This document shows, one piece after another, positions 8,591 to 17,985 of a DNA stretch of 64,000 nucleotides (the first letter of the stretch is position 1; each line of letters opens with the position of its first letter). The stretch is from the NCBI RefSeq assembly GCF_003350345.1, contig NZ_QNVJ01000070.1:33284-97283 (forward strand), read 5' to 3'. Source of the DNA: Alkalilacustris brevis. Its GTDB lineage: Bacteria; Pseudomonadota; Alphaproteobacteria; Rhodobacterales; Rhodobacteraceae. The position numbers were made by a program, and so were the translations under genes. Below the pieces are notes generated by a model. That model was not told where the DNA came from. It did no database searches and saw only the letters and a list, made by a program, of their open reading frames with translations.

Positions 8591-10354
8591 ATGAACAAGC
8601 CGCACGATCCGAAGGCGGACAACCAGGCGAAGACGCTTTACGGCTCCGACATCATCGCCGATGCCCTGCGCGAGCAGGATTTCCCCTATATCTGCCTCAA
8701 TCCCGGCGCCAGCTACCGCGGCTTGCACGACTCGCTGGTCAACTATCTGGGCAACGAAACCCCCCAGATCATCACCTGCATGCACGAGGAACACGCGGTC
8801 GGCATCGCCCAGGGCTATGCCAAGGTGACCGACAAGGCGCTGGCTGTCGCGGTGCACAGCAATGTCGGGCTGATGCATGCCTCTATGGGGATTTTCAACG
8901 CGTGGTGCGATCGCATTCCAATGGTCGTCATCGGCGCGACCGGGCCGATCGACGCGGCCAAGCGCCGCCCCTGGATCGAATGGATCCACACTACCACCGA
9001 CCAGGCCGAGATCGTGCGCGGCTATACAAAATGGGACGATCAGCCAGGCTCACCCGAAGCGGCGGTCGAAACCATCCGTCGGGGCACCCAACTGGCCAAT
9101 ACCCGCCCGATGGGCCCTGTCTACCTGACGATGGACGTCAGCATCCAGGAACAGGAACTGACCGAGCGCCCGCAATTCGACCCGATCGAAAAATTCCGCA
9201 CGCCCGAGAACCCGGAGCCACCCGCGGGCGCGCTTGAGGCCGCGATCGACATCCTGGCCAAGGCCGAGCGGCCTTTCATCTTCTGCGGCCGCTCCAGCCG
9301 CTGCGAAAAGGCATGGGCCGAGCGCATTGAGCTGGCCGAAATCCTGAATGCCCGCACCTGCGCGCACATGAAACTGCCGGCAGGCTTTCCGACCACACAC
9401 CCAGCCTTCATCGGCGAGACCGGCTGGCGACTGAAGGGCAAGGTGCTTGAGGCGATCGAGAACGCAGACGCCGTCCTGATGCTTGATTGGCTGGATGCCG
9501 GAAACGCGCTCAAGCTGGCCTTCCCGCAGGGCAAACCGCGCCCGCCGGTCATCACCGTGTCGAACGACTTCCAGATCCACCGCGGCTGGAACATGGATTA
9601 CGGCGGGCTGCCGGCCGTTGACGTGAACATCCCCACGGTGCCCGAAACTGCCGTGACACGCCTGCTGGAAGGCCTGCGCCCGCTGCGCAAGAAGCCCGCG
9701 CCCGCCGCAAAACGCGTCTGGAAGGCCACCGCGCCCGCGAAATCCGGCCCCATCGGGCTGATGGACCTGGCCCATGCCTTTTCGCTCGCCAGCGAAGGGC
9801 GCAAGATCACCATCACCGGGCGTCCGCTGGGCTGGCCGACCAATGCCAATGTCATCGAGCATCCGTTCGATTTCCTAGGCCACACCGGCGGCGGCGGCCT
9901 TGGTGCCGGGCCGTCGATTGCGGTAGGCGCCGCGCTTGGCCTGCGCGAGATCGGCTCTGACAGGCTGACCGTGGCGATCCTTGGCGATGGCGACTATACG
10001 ATGGGCCTGACCTCGATCTGGAACGCCGCGACCGAGAAGCTTCCGCTGCTGTTCCTCGTGGCCAACAATCATTCCTACTACAATGACGAGGAGCACCAGA
10101 TCAAAGTCGCGCACAAACGTGCCCGCCCGGAAGAGAACGCGCCCATCGGCCAGCGGATGCAAGGCCCGGAGCCAGACCTCGGCGCCCTGGCGCGCGGCCT
10201 TGGCCTGGAGGCGCCCGAGCCAGTGACCGATCTGGCCGATCTGCCCGCCGCGCTAGAGCAGGCGCTCGATCGCGTTGCCGCCGGTGCCGCCGTGGTGCTC
10301 GATGTGCGCGTCAAGCAGGAGTACATTCACGCACCGATGCAGGAATTCGACTGA
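8591..10354 (+). CDS. Thiamine-diphosphate-dependent enzyme (acetolactate synthase/benzoylformate decarboxylase superfamily)
   Basis: 587 residues. The N-terminal Pyr domain carries the cofactor-activating glutamate in MHEEHAVGIAQGYAK (E66). The C-terminal PP domain has the GDG...NN ThDP/Mg motif as GDGDYTMG followed by VANNHSYYND. The central domain is less conserved, so acetolactate synthase is not the likely reaction; a 2-oxo acid decarboxylase or carboligase acting on a catabolic intermediate fits the context better. The gene follows the permease by 37 bp and precedes an enol-lactonase-like hydrolase. A paralogue (25279-27012) sits in the second catabolic module. Confidence 0.85.
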   Translation: MNKPHDPKADNQAKTLYGSDIIADALREQDFPYICLNPGASYRGLHDSLVNYLGNETPQIITCMHEEHAVGIAQGYAKVTDKALAVAVHSNVGLMHASMGIFNAWCDRIPMVVIGATGPIDAAKRRPWIEWIHTTTDQAEIVRGYTKWDDQPGSPEAAVETIRRGTQLANTRPMGPVYLTMDVSIQEQELTERPQFDPIEKFRTPENPEPPAGALEAAIDILAKAERPFIFCGRSSRCEKAWAERIELAEILNARTCAHMKLPAGFPTTHPAFIGETGWRLKGKVLEAIENADAVLMLDWLDAGNALKLAFPQGKPRPPVITVSNDFQIHRGWNMDYGGLPAVDVNIPTVPETAVTRLLEGLRPLRKKPAPAAKRVWKATAPAKSGPIGLMDLAHAFSLASEGRKITITGRPLGWPTNANVIEHPFDFLGHTGGGGLGAGPSIAVGAALGLREIGSDRLTVAILGDGDYTMGLTSIWNAATEKLPLLFLVANNHSYYNDEEHQIKVAHKRARPEENAPIGQRMQGPEPDLGALARGLGLEAPEPVTDLADLPAALEQALDRVAAGAAVVLDVRVKQEYIHAPMQEFD

Positions 10355-10366
10355 CAAACCATGCCT

Positions 10367-10390
10367 GCGGGCTGCAGAACAGCAGCCCGC
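10367..10390. repeat. Short intercistronic hairpin
   Basis: GCGGGCTGC and GCAGCCCGC form a 9-bp perfect stem with a 6-base loop, in the 151-bp gap between the ThDP enzyme and the hydrolase. A partial direct repeat of CCATGCCTGCGG occurs about 65 bp downstream (10361 and 10425). No T-run follows, so it is probably an attenuator or RNA-stability element. Confidence 0.45.
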
Positions 10391-10505
10391 CGCGCACCGA
10401 CACGATGGGAAGTCACCACCACCATGCCTGCGGCCTGCGGTTCAGCACAGGCAATTTGCCGGGGGGCCCGCTGTCCCTCCGAAGCCAGACACGAGGAACA
10501 TCTCC

Positions 10506-11306
10506 ATGACGCTCAAAGCCACGGCCACTGACGGCGCCACCCTTTACTATCAACTGCACGGGCCGGACACGGTCGCCGACAAGCTTGTCCTCATCCACTC
10601 GCTCGCGATGACTGGCAGTTTCTGGCACCCGGTGGTCGAGGCACTTGGCGATCGGTTTCAGGTCATCACGCTGGATTGCCGCGGCCATGGCGCCTCCGAC
10701 AAGACCCCCGGCCCCTACTCGGTCGAGCAGTTCGCCGATGACGTGGCTGCGGTTGTAGCCCACGCCGGATGGCAGAAAGCCTTTGTCGCGGGCGCCTCGA
10801 TGGGAGGGTGTGTCGCGATCGCTTATGCCGGGCGCCATCCCGAGGGGTTGCGAGGGCTGGGCTTGATCGACACCACCGCTTGGTATGGCGATACAGCCCC
10901 CGCGGACTGGGCCGGTCGCGCCGCCAAGGCGCGTGACGAGGGCCTGGAGGCCCTGGTCGGGTTCCAGCAGACCAGATGGTTCGGAGATGCCTTTCGGGCT
11001 GCGCACCCCGAGGTCGTTCAGCAGGCCGTTCAGGTATTCCTGCAAAACGACATCGATGCCTATGCCGAGACCTGCAACATGTTGGGCGCCTGCGATCAGC
11101 GTCATGTGCTGCCCGGACTTACGGTGCCGGTCGAGATTGTCGTCGGCTCGGAGGATTACGCAACGCCGGTTGCCATGGCGGAGGCCATGCACGCGCAGAT
11201 CCCCGCTTCGGCGTTGCAGGTGCTCGACGGCAAGCGTCACTTGACCCCGCTCGAAGTGCCACAGGATATTGCGGACGCGTTGATCCGGCTGGCGGATCGG
11301 GGCTAA
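10506..11306 (+). CDS. Alpha/beta-hydrolase resembling 3-oxoadipate enol-lactonase
   Basis: 266 residues; the ATG at 10506 follows GAGGAACATCTCC. The nucleophile elbow GASMGG places the serine at residue 98; the acid lies in the SEDYATP segment and the histidine in KRHLTPLE near the C-terminus, giving a complete triad. Oxyanion-hole residues are in LIHSLAMTG. The family includes PcaD and related enol-lactone and ester hydrolases. Its position after a UbiD/ThDP cluster suggests hydrolysis of a lactone or ester intermediate of the same pathway, but family membership alone does not fix the substrate. Confidence 0.85.
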   Translation: MTLKATATDGATLYYQLHGPDTVADKLVLIHSLAMTGSFWHPVVEALGDRFQVITLDCRGHGASDKTPGPYSVEQFADDVAAVVAHAGWQKAFVAGASMGGCVAIAYAGRHPEGLRGLGLIDTTAWYGDTAPADWAGRAAKARDEGLEALVGFQQTRWFGDAFRAAHPEVVQQAVQVFLQNDIDAYAETCNMLGACDQRHVLPGLTVPVEIVVGSEDYATPVAMAEAMHAQIPASALQVLDGKRHLTPLEVPQDIADALIRLADRG

Positions 11307-11339
11307 AGAGGCGGCGGCGCCGCGCCCCCCCCGGGCCGG

Positions 11340-11362
11340 CCCGCCCGCAAGGCGCGGGCGGG
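11340..11362. terminator. GC hairpin after the hydrolase gene
   Basis: CCCGCCCGC and GCGGGCGGG form a perfect 9-bp stem with a 5-base loop, 33 bp after the hydrolase stop and before the convergent HTH gene. No T-tract follows, so factor-independent termination is uncertain. Confidence 0.45.
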
Positions 11363-11435
11363 AAATGACAGCCCAAATGCGCGCGCCTTGCTCAGAGACA
11401 GCCCGCACCGCCGCGATGCGGGCCAGCGTCGCCGC

Positions 11436-11900
11436 TCAGATCAGGTCGGCGTCCGAGGCGAAGAGCTCGTCCAACGCCTCCGCGCGCTGTGTGTCGCGGT
11501 CGCGCTTGTACCGGAACAGGTCTTCGGCCCTGATCCGGCGGTGGCGGCCGACCTTCTCATGCGGGATATCGCCAAGCTCCAGCAGCTTCACCAGATAGGG
11601 GCGCGAGACATTGAGGATATCGGCCGCCTGCTGGGTGGTCAGCATCTGCCCTACCGGCACCAATGTCACGGCCTCGCCCCGGCTGATATGGCGCAACAGA
11701 TCGGCGATCAGGTCGACCATCAGCGGCGACAGCACGATCTCGGCGGTCTTGCGGGTCTCTGGGTCACGAAAAGGCAAGCGTGCGCCGTTCTCGTCACGCA
11801 GCACGGCGAGGATCTGCTTCAACTGGTCGGCCGTGGCGCGGTCACGCGCGCTCGGCAGGCCATGCCCGAAGGGCTCGGCCATGTTGGCGTTGATGGTCAT
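11436..11900 (-). CDS. Excisionase-family HTH DNA-binding protein
   Basis: 154 residues from the ATG at 11900 (GGGAG about 10 bases upstream). The C-terminal part carries a MerR/excisionase-type helix-turn-helix (TTQQAADILNVSRPYLVKLL) and the wing segment KVGRHRRIRAEDL. The N-terminal 80 residues are a helical region seen in antitoxins of this type that usually precede a PIN-domain toxin gene. Here no toxin gene follows: the next gene downstream is the convergent hydrolase. It diverges from the type III methyltransferase gene, so it might control that system. Function is inferred from the fold only. Confidence 0.8.
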   Translation of the reverse strand: MTINANMAEPFGHGLPSARDRATADQLKQILAVLRDENGARLPFRDPETRKTAEIVLSPLMVDLIADLLRHISRGEAVTLVPVGQMLTTQQAADILNVSRPYLVKLLELGDIPHEKVGRHRRIRAEDLFRYKRDRDTQRAEALDELFASDADLI

Positions 11901-12109
11901 GGTTTCGCACTCCCTTTCGCGGCGGCGCTGGGCGCTGCGTCGCATGTGGCAGGCCATCCGCCGAGTTAACATAGCATCAACCCGGACCTTCACCAAGAGC
12001 ATTCGAAATATTCGAAACAAGTTGACGCAGCCTTGCCCGGCCGCGCGGCGGTTGCGGTCGGGCGCCGTTGGGGGCAGAGTGCGGGAAAAACAGCACTGGA
12101 CAGTCCCTT

Positions 12110-13660
12110 ATGCCCATTCTGCAATGGTTGACCCGCGATCAGGATCTGAAGGCGGCCGACCGCGTGCCTTATCGGCTACTCGAGGAAGTGCCGGAACTGT
12201 CACAAGGTGAGGGCGATAACCTGCTGGTGCAGGGCGACAACCTCGAGGCGTTGCGGGCGCTGCTGCCGCTCTATGCCGGGCGGGTGAAATGCATCTACAT
12301 CGACCCGCCCTACAACACCGGCTCGGCCTTCGAGCATTACGACGACAGCCTGGAGCACACCAAGTGGCTGGCCATGATGGTGCCGCGGTTGCAGCTGCTG
12401 CGCGAGTTCCTGAGCGAGGACGGCTCGATCTGGGTCAGCATCGACGACCGCGAGGGACATTACCTCAAGGTGGTGATGGACGAGGTGTTCGGGCGGCGGA
12501 ATTTCGTAGGCGACATCTCCTGGCAAAAGAGGACGTCGCCCGCAAACGATGCCCTCTATTTCAGCAAGGACCACGACCATACGATAATTTTTGCGAAGTC
12601 AAAGGCAGATTGGCGGCCCAACAGGCTGCCCCATTCTGAGGCACAGGCATCGAACTACAGGAACCCAGACAACGACCCGCGAGGCGCGTGGAACTCGGCT
12701 GCCTATACATGCGCGAAGTCAATTGAGGAACGGCCGAACCTCTACTACCCGATTACGCAGCCGAACACTGGCGAGGCGATCCTGCCAAAGAAGACCCGCG
12801 TGTGGGCTTACGGGCCCGAGGCGCACGCGAAGCATGTTGCCGAGAACATGATTTACTGGGGAAAGGACGGGCTCTCTCGGTCCCCAAGGATTAAGAAGTT
12901 TCTCCGAGATCCGAAGCCGGTTGTTCCGAGAAGTATCTGGCTGAACTCGGACGTTGGGCACAATCAAGAAGCACGAAACGAAACTCTGGCTCTGTTCGGC
13001 GAAACACCGTTCACTACCCCCAAGCCCGAACGGCTGATCCAGCGCATCCTGCACATCGCCACCAACCCTGGCGATCTGGTGCTCGACAGCTTCCTCGGCT
13101 CGGGCACCACGGCCGCCGTCGCGCAAAAGATGGGGCGGCGCTGGATCGGGGTGGAGATGGGCGATCATGCCCGCACCCACTGCGCACTCCGCCTGCGCAA
13201 GGTGATCGAGGGGGAGCACGGTGGCATCTCGCGCGATGTCGGATGGGAGGGCGGCGGCGGTTTCCGCTTCTGCACGCTGGGTGCCACGGTCTTTGACGCC
13301 TCGGGCCAGATCAACCCCGATATCCGCTTTGCCGATCTGGCGCGGCACATCTGGTTCACCGAGTTCCGCGTGCCCATGGCCACGCCCGATGCCGGCCCGC
13401 CCGCCGGCCCCTTCCTGGGCGCGCATGACGGGCGCGGGCTGGCGCTGCTTTACAACGGTATCCTCAAGGACCGCACGCCGGGCGGCGGCAATGTGCTGAC
13501 CCATGCGGTGCTGCGCCTGCTGCGCGAGGGCGCGCAGGCCGCAGGCTGGGACGGGCCGATCACCGTCTATGGCGCGGCCAACCGGCTGTCGGAGCGCACG
13601 CTGCAGGGCGCGGGCGTCACCTTCCGCCAGACCCCCTATGACATCAAGGCGCGGGTGTGA
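12110..13660 (+). CDS. Type III restriction-modification DNA methyltransferase (Mod)
   Basis: 516 residues. The catalytic motif IV DPPYNTG (about residue 64) precedes the AdoMet motif I LDSFLGSGTTAA (about residue 325), which is the beta-class N6-adenine methyltransferase order typical of Mod subunits. The region between them (residues 130-300) has a lower-GC, less conserved sequence, consistent with a target-recognition segment. In-frame upstream starts exist, but the ATG at 12110 begins the conserved N-terminus. The stop sits 2 bp before the start of the Res gene, so the two are translationally coupled. Mod recognises and methylates the asymmetric site; it is also needed for cleavage. Confidence 0.92.
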   Translation: MPILQWLTRDQDLKAADRVPYRLLEEVPELSQGEGDNLLVQGDNLEALRALLPLYAGRVKCIYIDPPYNTGSAFEHYDDSLEHTKWLAMMVPRLQLLREFLSEDGSIWVSIDDREGHYLKVVMDEVFGRRNFVGDISWQKRTSPANDALYFSKDHDHTIIFAKSKADWRPNRLPHSEAQASNYRNPDNDPRGAWNSAAYTCAKSIEERPNLYYPITQPNTGEAILPKKTRVWAYGPEAHAKHVAENMIYWGKDGLSRSPRIKKFLRDPKPVVPRSIWLNSDVGHNQEARNETLALFGETPFTTPKPERLIQRILHIATNPGDLVLDSFLGSGTTAAVAQKMGRRWIGVEMGDHARTHCALRLRKVIEGEHGGISRDVGWEGGGGFRFCTLGATVFDASGQINPDIRFADLARHIWFTEFRVPMATPDAGPPAGPFLGAHDGRGLALLYNGILKDRTPGGGNVLTHAVLRLLREGAQAAGWDGPITVYGAANRLSERTLQGAGVTFRQTPYDIKARV

Positions 13661-13662
13661 TC

Positions 13663-16344
13663 ATGGAGTTGAAGAAATACCAGCAGGCCGCCCTCGACGC
13701 GCTGTCGCGCTTCCTGACAGCAGCGCCTGCCAAAGGCCCCGCCAATGCCTTCGCCGCCGAGGTCGCCCGGCAAGAAGAGGAGGCCCGGCTGGAGGGCCGC
13801 AAGCTGGAGCCGCGCCGCTATGAGCCCCTCTCGGGCATGCCCGAAGTGCCCTATGTCTGCCTGCGCCTGCCCACGGGCGGCGGCAAGACCCTGCTTGCGG
13901 CCGAGGCGATCCGGCTGGGCGCCGATTTCGTGCAGAAGCCGCACCCGGTGGTGCTGTGGATGGTGACGTCGGATGCGATCAAGCGCCAGACGGTCGAGGC
14001 GCTGAAGGATCTGCGCCACCCCTATCGCGCGCGGCTGGAGGCGGTGACGGGCGGGCGCACCCGGGTATTCGACATCGAGGAGTTCGAAACGCTGCGCGCG
14101 GCCGATATCGGGCGGTTCACCTGCGTGGTGGTGGCGACGATCCAGTCCTTCCGGGTGTCGGACACCGGCCAACGCAAGGTCTATGCCTATCACGAGGCGT
14201 TCGAGCCCCATTTCGCCGGTCTGCCTGGCGAGGGGATGGAGGTGGTCACCCCCGAGGACGTGGCGCGCGAGCCCTTGCTGGCCGGGCGCGAGGGGCAGGT
14301 GAAGTTCAGCTTCGCCAACCTGATGTATCACCATCGCCCCCTGATGATCGTGGACGAGGCGCATAACACGGTCACGGGGCTGTCGCGCGAGGTGCAGGCG
14401 CGCCTGCGACCCTCGGCGATCATAGAGTTCACGGCGACGCCGCGCGGCGTGTCGAATGTGCTGTTCTCGGTCACGGCGGGCGCGCTGAAGGACGAGGAGA
14501 TGATCAAGCTGCCGATCCGCGTGCGCCCGCATGAAAGCTGGCAGGAGGCGGTGCGCGGCACTGTGGCCACCCGCAACATGCTGGAGGAAAAGGCCCGCCG
14601 CGAGGCCGAGTTCCTGCGGCCCGTGGCCCTCTATCAGGCGCAGGCGAAGAACGGCCACCCGACGGTGGCGGAGCTGAAGCAGTACCTGATCGAGCACGCG
14701 CTGGCCCCCGAGGAGTGGATCAAGGTCGCCACCGGCGAGCAGCGCGAGCTCGATGGCGTGAACCTGCGCGACCCGAACGAGCCGACGCGACATGTCATCA
14801 CCGTGCAGGCGCTGCGCGAGGGCTGGGATTGCCCCTCGGCCTATGTGCTGTGCGCCACGCAGAAGGTCGCCTCGGCCCGCTCGGTGGAACAGCTTCTCGG
14901 CCGCGTGCTGCGCATGCCCTACGCGAAACGGCGGCGGGACGCGGCGCTGAACATGGCCTATGCGCATGTGGCTGAGCCCTCCTTCGCCGAAGTGGCGGCA
15001 AGCCTGCGCGACAAGCTGATCGACATGGGCTTTACCGACGAGGAAGTGCGCCAGTCGCTGCGCCCCGCAACCGTCGAACAGGATGATCAGGGCCGGTTGT
15101 TCGACCCCGACCCGGTGGCGCCGAAACCGGTGATGAGCTTCGAGATCCCCGACACGGAAGAGGCCCGCGCGGCGCTGGGCGGACTCGCGGATGACGGCGC
15201 GGAATTCATTAGAACCGGTGAGGGCACGCTGAAGGTTGGCGTGAAAGGGGTGGTCACCGAGGCGGTGGCGAGCGTACTCGAGCAGCACACGCCCGAGGCC
15301 GAGCGCCCGACTCTGCACGCAGAGATCGGTCGCCATGCCGATCGGGTGCAGGCGGCGCTGTCGCCCGCCGAAAAGGGTGCGCGCATCGAGGTGCCGTTCC
15401 TGATGGTCGAGATGGAGGGAGACCTGTTCCAGGCCGACAGCGCGCTGATCATGGAACGTGTGGAGTGGTCGATCCTGAACCACCCCGCCCAGATCACCGA
15501 AGCCGAAATGAGCTTTCGCCGCGCCGAGAACGTAATCGAGATCGACGTGGAAGGCGAGAAGCTGGTCTATTCCCAGACGCAGACCGCGCAGTTGCCCCAG
15601 TCCGATCTGGGCGAGCCCGACAGCGCGGCGCTGGAGGCGACGCTGGTCCAGTGGTTGGAAGGACAGTGCCGTTCCCAGCACATCCCGGGCACGGAACTGG
15701 CACCCTGGCTGGCGCAGCTGGTCTCCTGGCTCATGACCGAGCGGAACCTTTCGGTGCGCACGCTGATCGACTGGCAATACCCGCTTGCCACCCGGATCCG
15801 CGCCAAAATAGATGAGATGCGCGCCGGCGTGCGTGCCGATGCTTATCAGATGGCGCTGTTCGACGAGACCTCCGTGCTGGGCACCGACCCGTCCTGCATC
15901 GCCCGCTTCGACGCGGAGAGCTATGCCAACGTGCCCACCACACCGACCGGAGCGTTTCGGCTCAAACGCCATCTGCTCGGCCCAGACCGCGTACCGCTGA
16001 TCGACGGCGACCTCGGAGGCGACGAGTTTCAATGCGCCTGGGCACTGGACAGTCTCGAGGCCGTCGATCTGTGGGTGCGCAACTTGCCGCGGCATCCGTC
16101 CAGCTTCTGGCTGCCGCGCGTGCAGGCGCGTTTCTATCCGGATTTCATCGCCCGCCTGACTGATGGCCGGATCTTCGTGGTCGAATACAAGGGCGAGCAC
16201 CTGGTAACGGCGCAGGAAGCGCGCGAGAAGGACATCATCGGCAGGCGCTGGGCCGAAAAGACCGGAAACGTCTTCCTGACCGTTCGACGAATGCAACACG
16301 GCGCCGGCCCGGCGGAGCAGATGCAGCATGCAATAGTCGGGTGA
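13663..16344 (+). CDS. Type III restriction endonuclease subunit (Res), DEAD/DEAH helicase plus nuclease
   Basis: 893 residues. Walker A is PTGGGKT (about residue 68), Walker B/DEAH-type box is VDEAHN (about residue 230), SAT-like motif TATPRG follows, and helicase motif VI lies in SVEQLLGRVLRMPY. The C-terminus carries a PD-(D/E)xK nuclease signature, YPDF...VVEYKGEH, near residues 825-850. Res translocates or switches along DNA after Mod recognition and cleaves foreign unmodified DNA. An in-frame GTG at 13657 overlaps the Mod stop; the ATG at 13663 is preferred. Gene length and all motifs look intact, so the system is probably functional in phage defence. Confidence 0.92.
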   Translation: MELKKYQQAALDALSRFLTAAPAKGPANAFAAEVARQEEEARLEGRKLEPRRYEPLSGMPEVPYVCLRLPTGGGKTLLAAEAIRLGADFVQKPHPVVLWMVTSDAIKRQTVEALKDLRHPYRARLEAVTGGRTRVFDIEEFETLRAADIGRFTCVVVATIQSFRVSDTGQRKVYAYHEAFEPHFAGLPGEGMEVVTPEDVAREPLLAGREGQVKFSFANLMYHHRPLMIVDEAHNTVTGLSREVQARLRPSAIIEFTATPRGVSNVLFSVTAGALKDEEMIKLPIRVRPHESWQEAVRGTVATRNMLEEKARREAEFLRPVALYQAQAKNGHPTVAELKQYLIEHALAPEEWIKVATGEQRELDGVNLRDPNEPTRHVITVQALREGWDCPSAYVLCATQKVASARSVEQLLGRVLRMPYAKRRRDAALNMAYAHVAEPSFAEVAASLRDKLIDMGFTDEEVRQSLRPATVEQDDQGRLFDPDPVAPKPVMSFEIPDTEEARAALGGLADDGAEFIRTGEGTLKVGVKGVVTEAVASVLEQHTPEAERPTLHAEIGRHADRVQAALSPAEKGARIEVPFLMVEMEGDLFQADSALIMERVEWSILNHPAQITEAEMSFRRAENVIEIDVEGEKLVYSQTQTAQLPQSDLGEPDSAALEATLVQWLEGQCRSQHIPGTELAPWLAQLVSWLMTERNLSVRTLIDWQYPLATRIRAKIDEMRAGVRADAYQMALFDETSVLGTDPSCIARFDAESYANVPTTPTGAFRLKRHLLGPDRVPLIDGDLGGDEFQCAWALDSLEAVDLWVRNLPRHPSSFWLPRVQARFYPDFIARLTDGRIFVVEYKGEHLVTAQEAREKDIIGRRWAEKTGNVFLTVRRMQHGAGPAEQMQHAIVG

Positions 16345-16611
16345 ATTTCGGTCGGTGGTTGCTCCGGCAAGATGCGGTTCCTGCCTGAACGCTCGGCTTT
16401 CTCGGCACTGGGGGCCGCTTGATCGGGATAGATCATTCGCCGACCCGGGGATTCAGGCTCAGCACGCCCTTAGTTTGCTGGGCTCGGCACATCGAGGGCT
16501 TGATCCCTGCGGCCAGGGTGCAGACCTTCACTGGATGCGGCATCTGCGTCTGCAGTTTAGACTGCCAATCCCTCTGTTCCAGCAACGCAAATTGCATGGA
16601 GTAATTACCTA
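16345..16611. other. Unassigned stretch between restriction gene and IS remnant
   Basis: No convincing gene is seen. GC content drops locally compared with the genes on either side. It probably contains debris from insertion-sequence decay, but no terminal repeat could be recognised. Confidence 0.4.
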
Positions 16612-17391
16612 GCCGATGCGTCGGACGGCCAGATTTCCCTGACTGATCCCGATGCGAGGGCCATGGCTACCAGCGCGCGCAACAGTGGGCTGGTGGGCTA
16701 CAATGCGCAATGCGCCGTGGACACCGAGACCCATATCATCGTGACCCATGACGTCACCAACAAGGGTTTCGACCGTGACCAGCTCAGCCTGATGGCAATG
16801 GCAGCTAAAGATGCGCTCGGGCGTGACAAGCTGCATGCCCTGGCCGACAAGGGCTATTTCAGCGGTGCCGAGATCGCCGCCTGCGACAAGGCCGGCATCA
16901 CGGTGACCATGCCTCGCCCGGAGACCTCCGGCAATCGCAGCAAGGGCACGTATGTGAAGGCTGACTTCAAACACGATCCCGACCGCGACGTCTATTTCTG
17001 CCCGACAGGGGACGAGCTGACCTATCGCTATAGGCGCGAGGAAGACGGGCTCAGGGTCGCGCGATACTGGACCAATGAATGCCAGCACTGCCCCGTGAAA
17101 TCGCGCTGTACGACCGGCAATGAACGCCGCATCACCCGCTGGGAATACGAGCACCTGGTGGATGAGATGCACGACCGCCTGCGCAGCGACGCCGATCCCA
17201 TGACCCTGTGCCGCAGCACGGTCGAACACCCTTTCGGGACAATCAAAGCCTGGATGGGGACCACCCATTTCCTGATGCGTCGCCTGAAAAACGTGCGCAC
17301 TGAGATGGCGCTGAACGTGCTCGCCTACAACATCAAGCGCATTGGTCGGCATCAAGCGGCTGATTGCCGCCATCCCCGCCTGATAGGGTGA
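16612..17391 (+). pseudogene. IS1182-family transposase remnant (C-terminal two-thirds)
   Basis: The reading frame enters without a start codon at about 16612 and ends with a normal stop. It shows the IS1182-type DDE domain: DPDARAMATS, GYNAQCAVD, ADKGYFSGAE, a cysteine cluster CQHCPVKSRC, and TVEHPFGTIKAWMG. The N-terminal third of the transposase is missing, so it cannot be active. The first ATG in the piece is at 16663. It belongs to the left IS graveyard bordering the sulfatase/TRAP module. Confidence 0.88.
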
Positions 17392-17540
17392 AAATCACCC
17401 CCAAAACCAGTCAAACTGCCCTCATCGGCGCGATATACGCGCCTGTGGCGGCTTGCCGGAACCCAAGCAGTCCCGAACATCTCCTACGAACCCTCCAGAA
17501 CGCAGGTTCCCTGTGGCGCAGGAGTTTCCACACAGCCTAG

Positions 17541-17918
17541 GCCGACAGCAACCGCATGAAGCGCGATCGGGCAATCCGGGCCTTGAAGATGGCCATTGCC
17601 TTCAGATCGCCGCCCAACGGCTGCATCTTCCACAGCGATCGCGGCAGCCAATACTGTTCGCATGACTATCGACGCATCCTGCGCGAACATGGCTTCCAGG
17701 TCTCGATGAGCGGCAAAGGTAATTGTTATGACAATGCGGCCGTCGAGACGTTCTTCAAAACTATCAATGCCGAGCTGATCTGTCGGCGGTCATGGGCAAC
17801 CAGGCGGCAAGCCGAGATGGCGATCTTCGAATATATCAATGGCTTCTACAATCCGCGTCGACGGCACTCAGCACTGGGCTGGAAAAGCCCAGTCGCCTTC
17901 GAACGGAAAGTAGCTTAA
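17541..17918 (+). pseudogene. IS3-family transposase (OrfB) C-terminal remnant
   Basis: The C-terminal integrase-core half of an IS3-group OrfB: HSDRGSQYCSHDYRR holds the second catalytic aspartate and NAAVETFFKTINAEL the glutamate; the first aspartate and the upstream half are missing. It ends with the typical YINGFYNPRRRHSALGW. A stop codon lies in frame immediately upstream (about 17538). It lies 150 bp after the IS1182 remnant. Confidence 0.88.
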
Positions 17919-17985
17919 ACGAGCACCTGGAGCGGCGCAAATACGTGACAGGTCCACCGCGTCGGAAACACCGCACAGGTCGGCC

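Noticed and set aside
13636..16329. 897-codon open frame antisense to the type III restriction gene
   Set aside because: It mirrors codon structure of the high-GC sense gene, has no family pattern and is rich in His/Arg/Gln; an antisense artefact.
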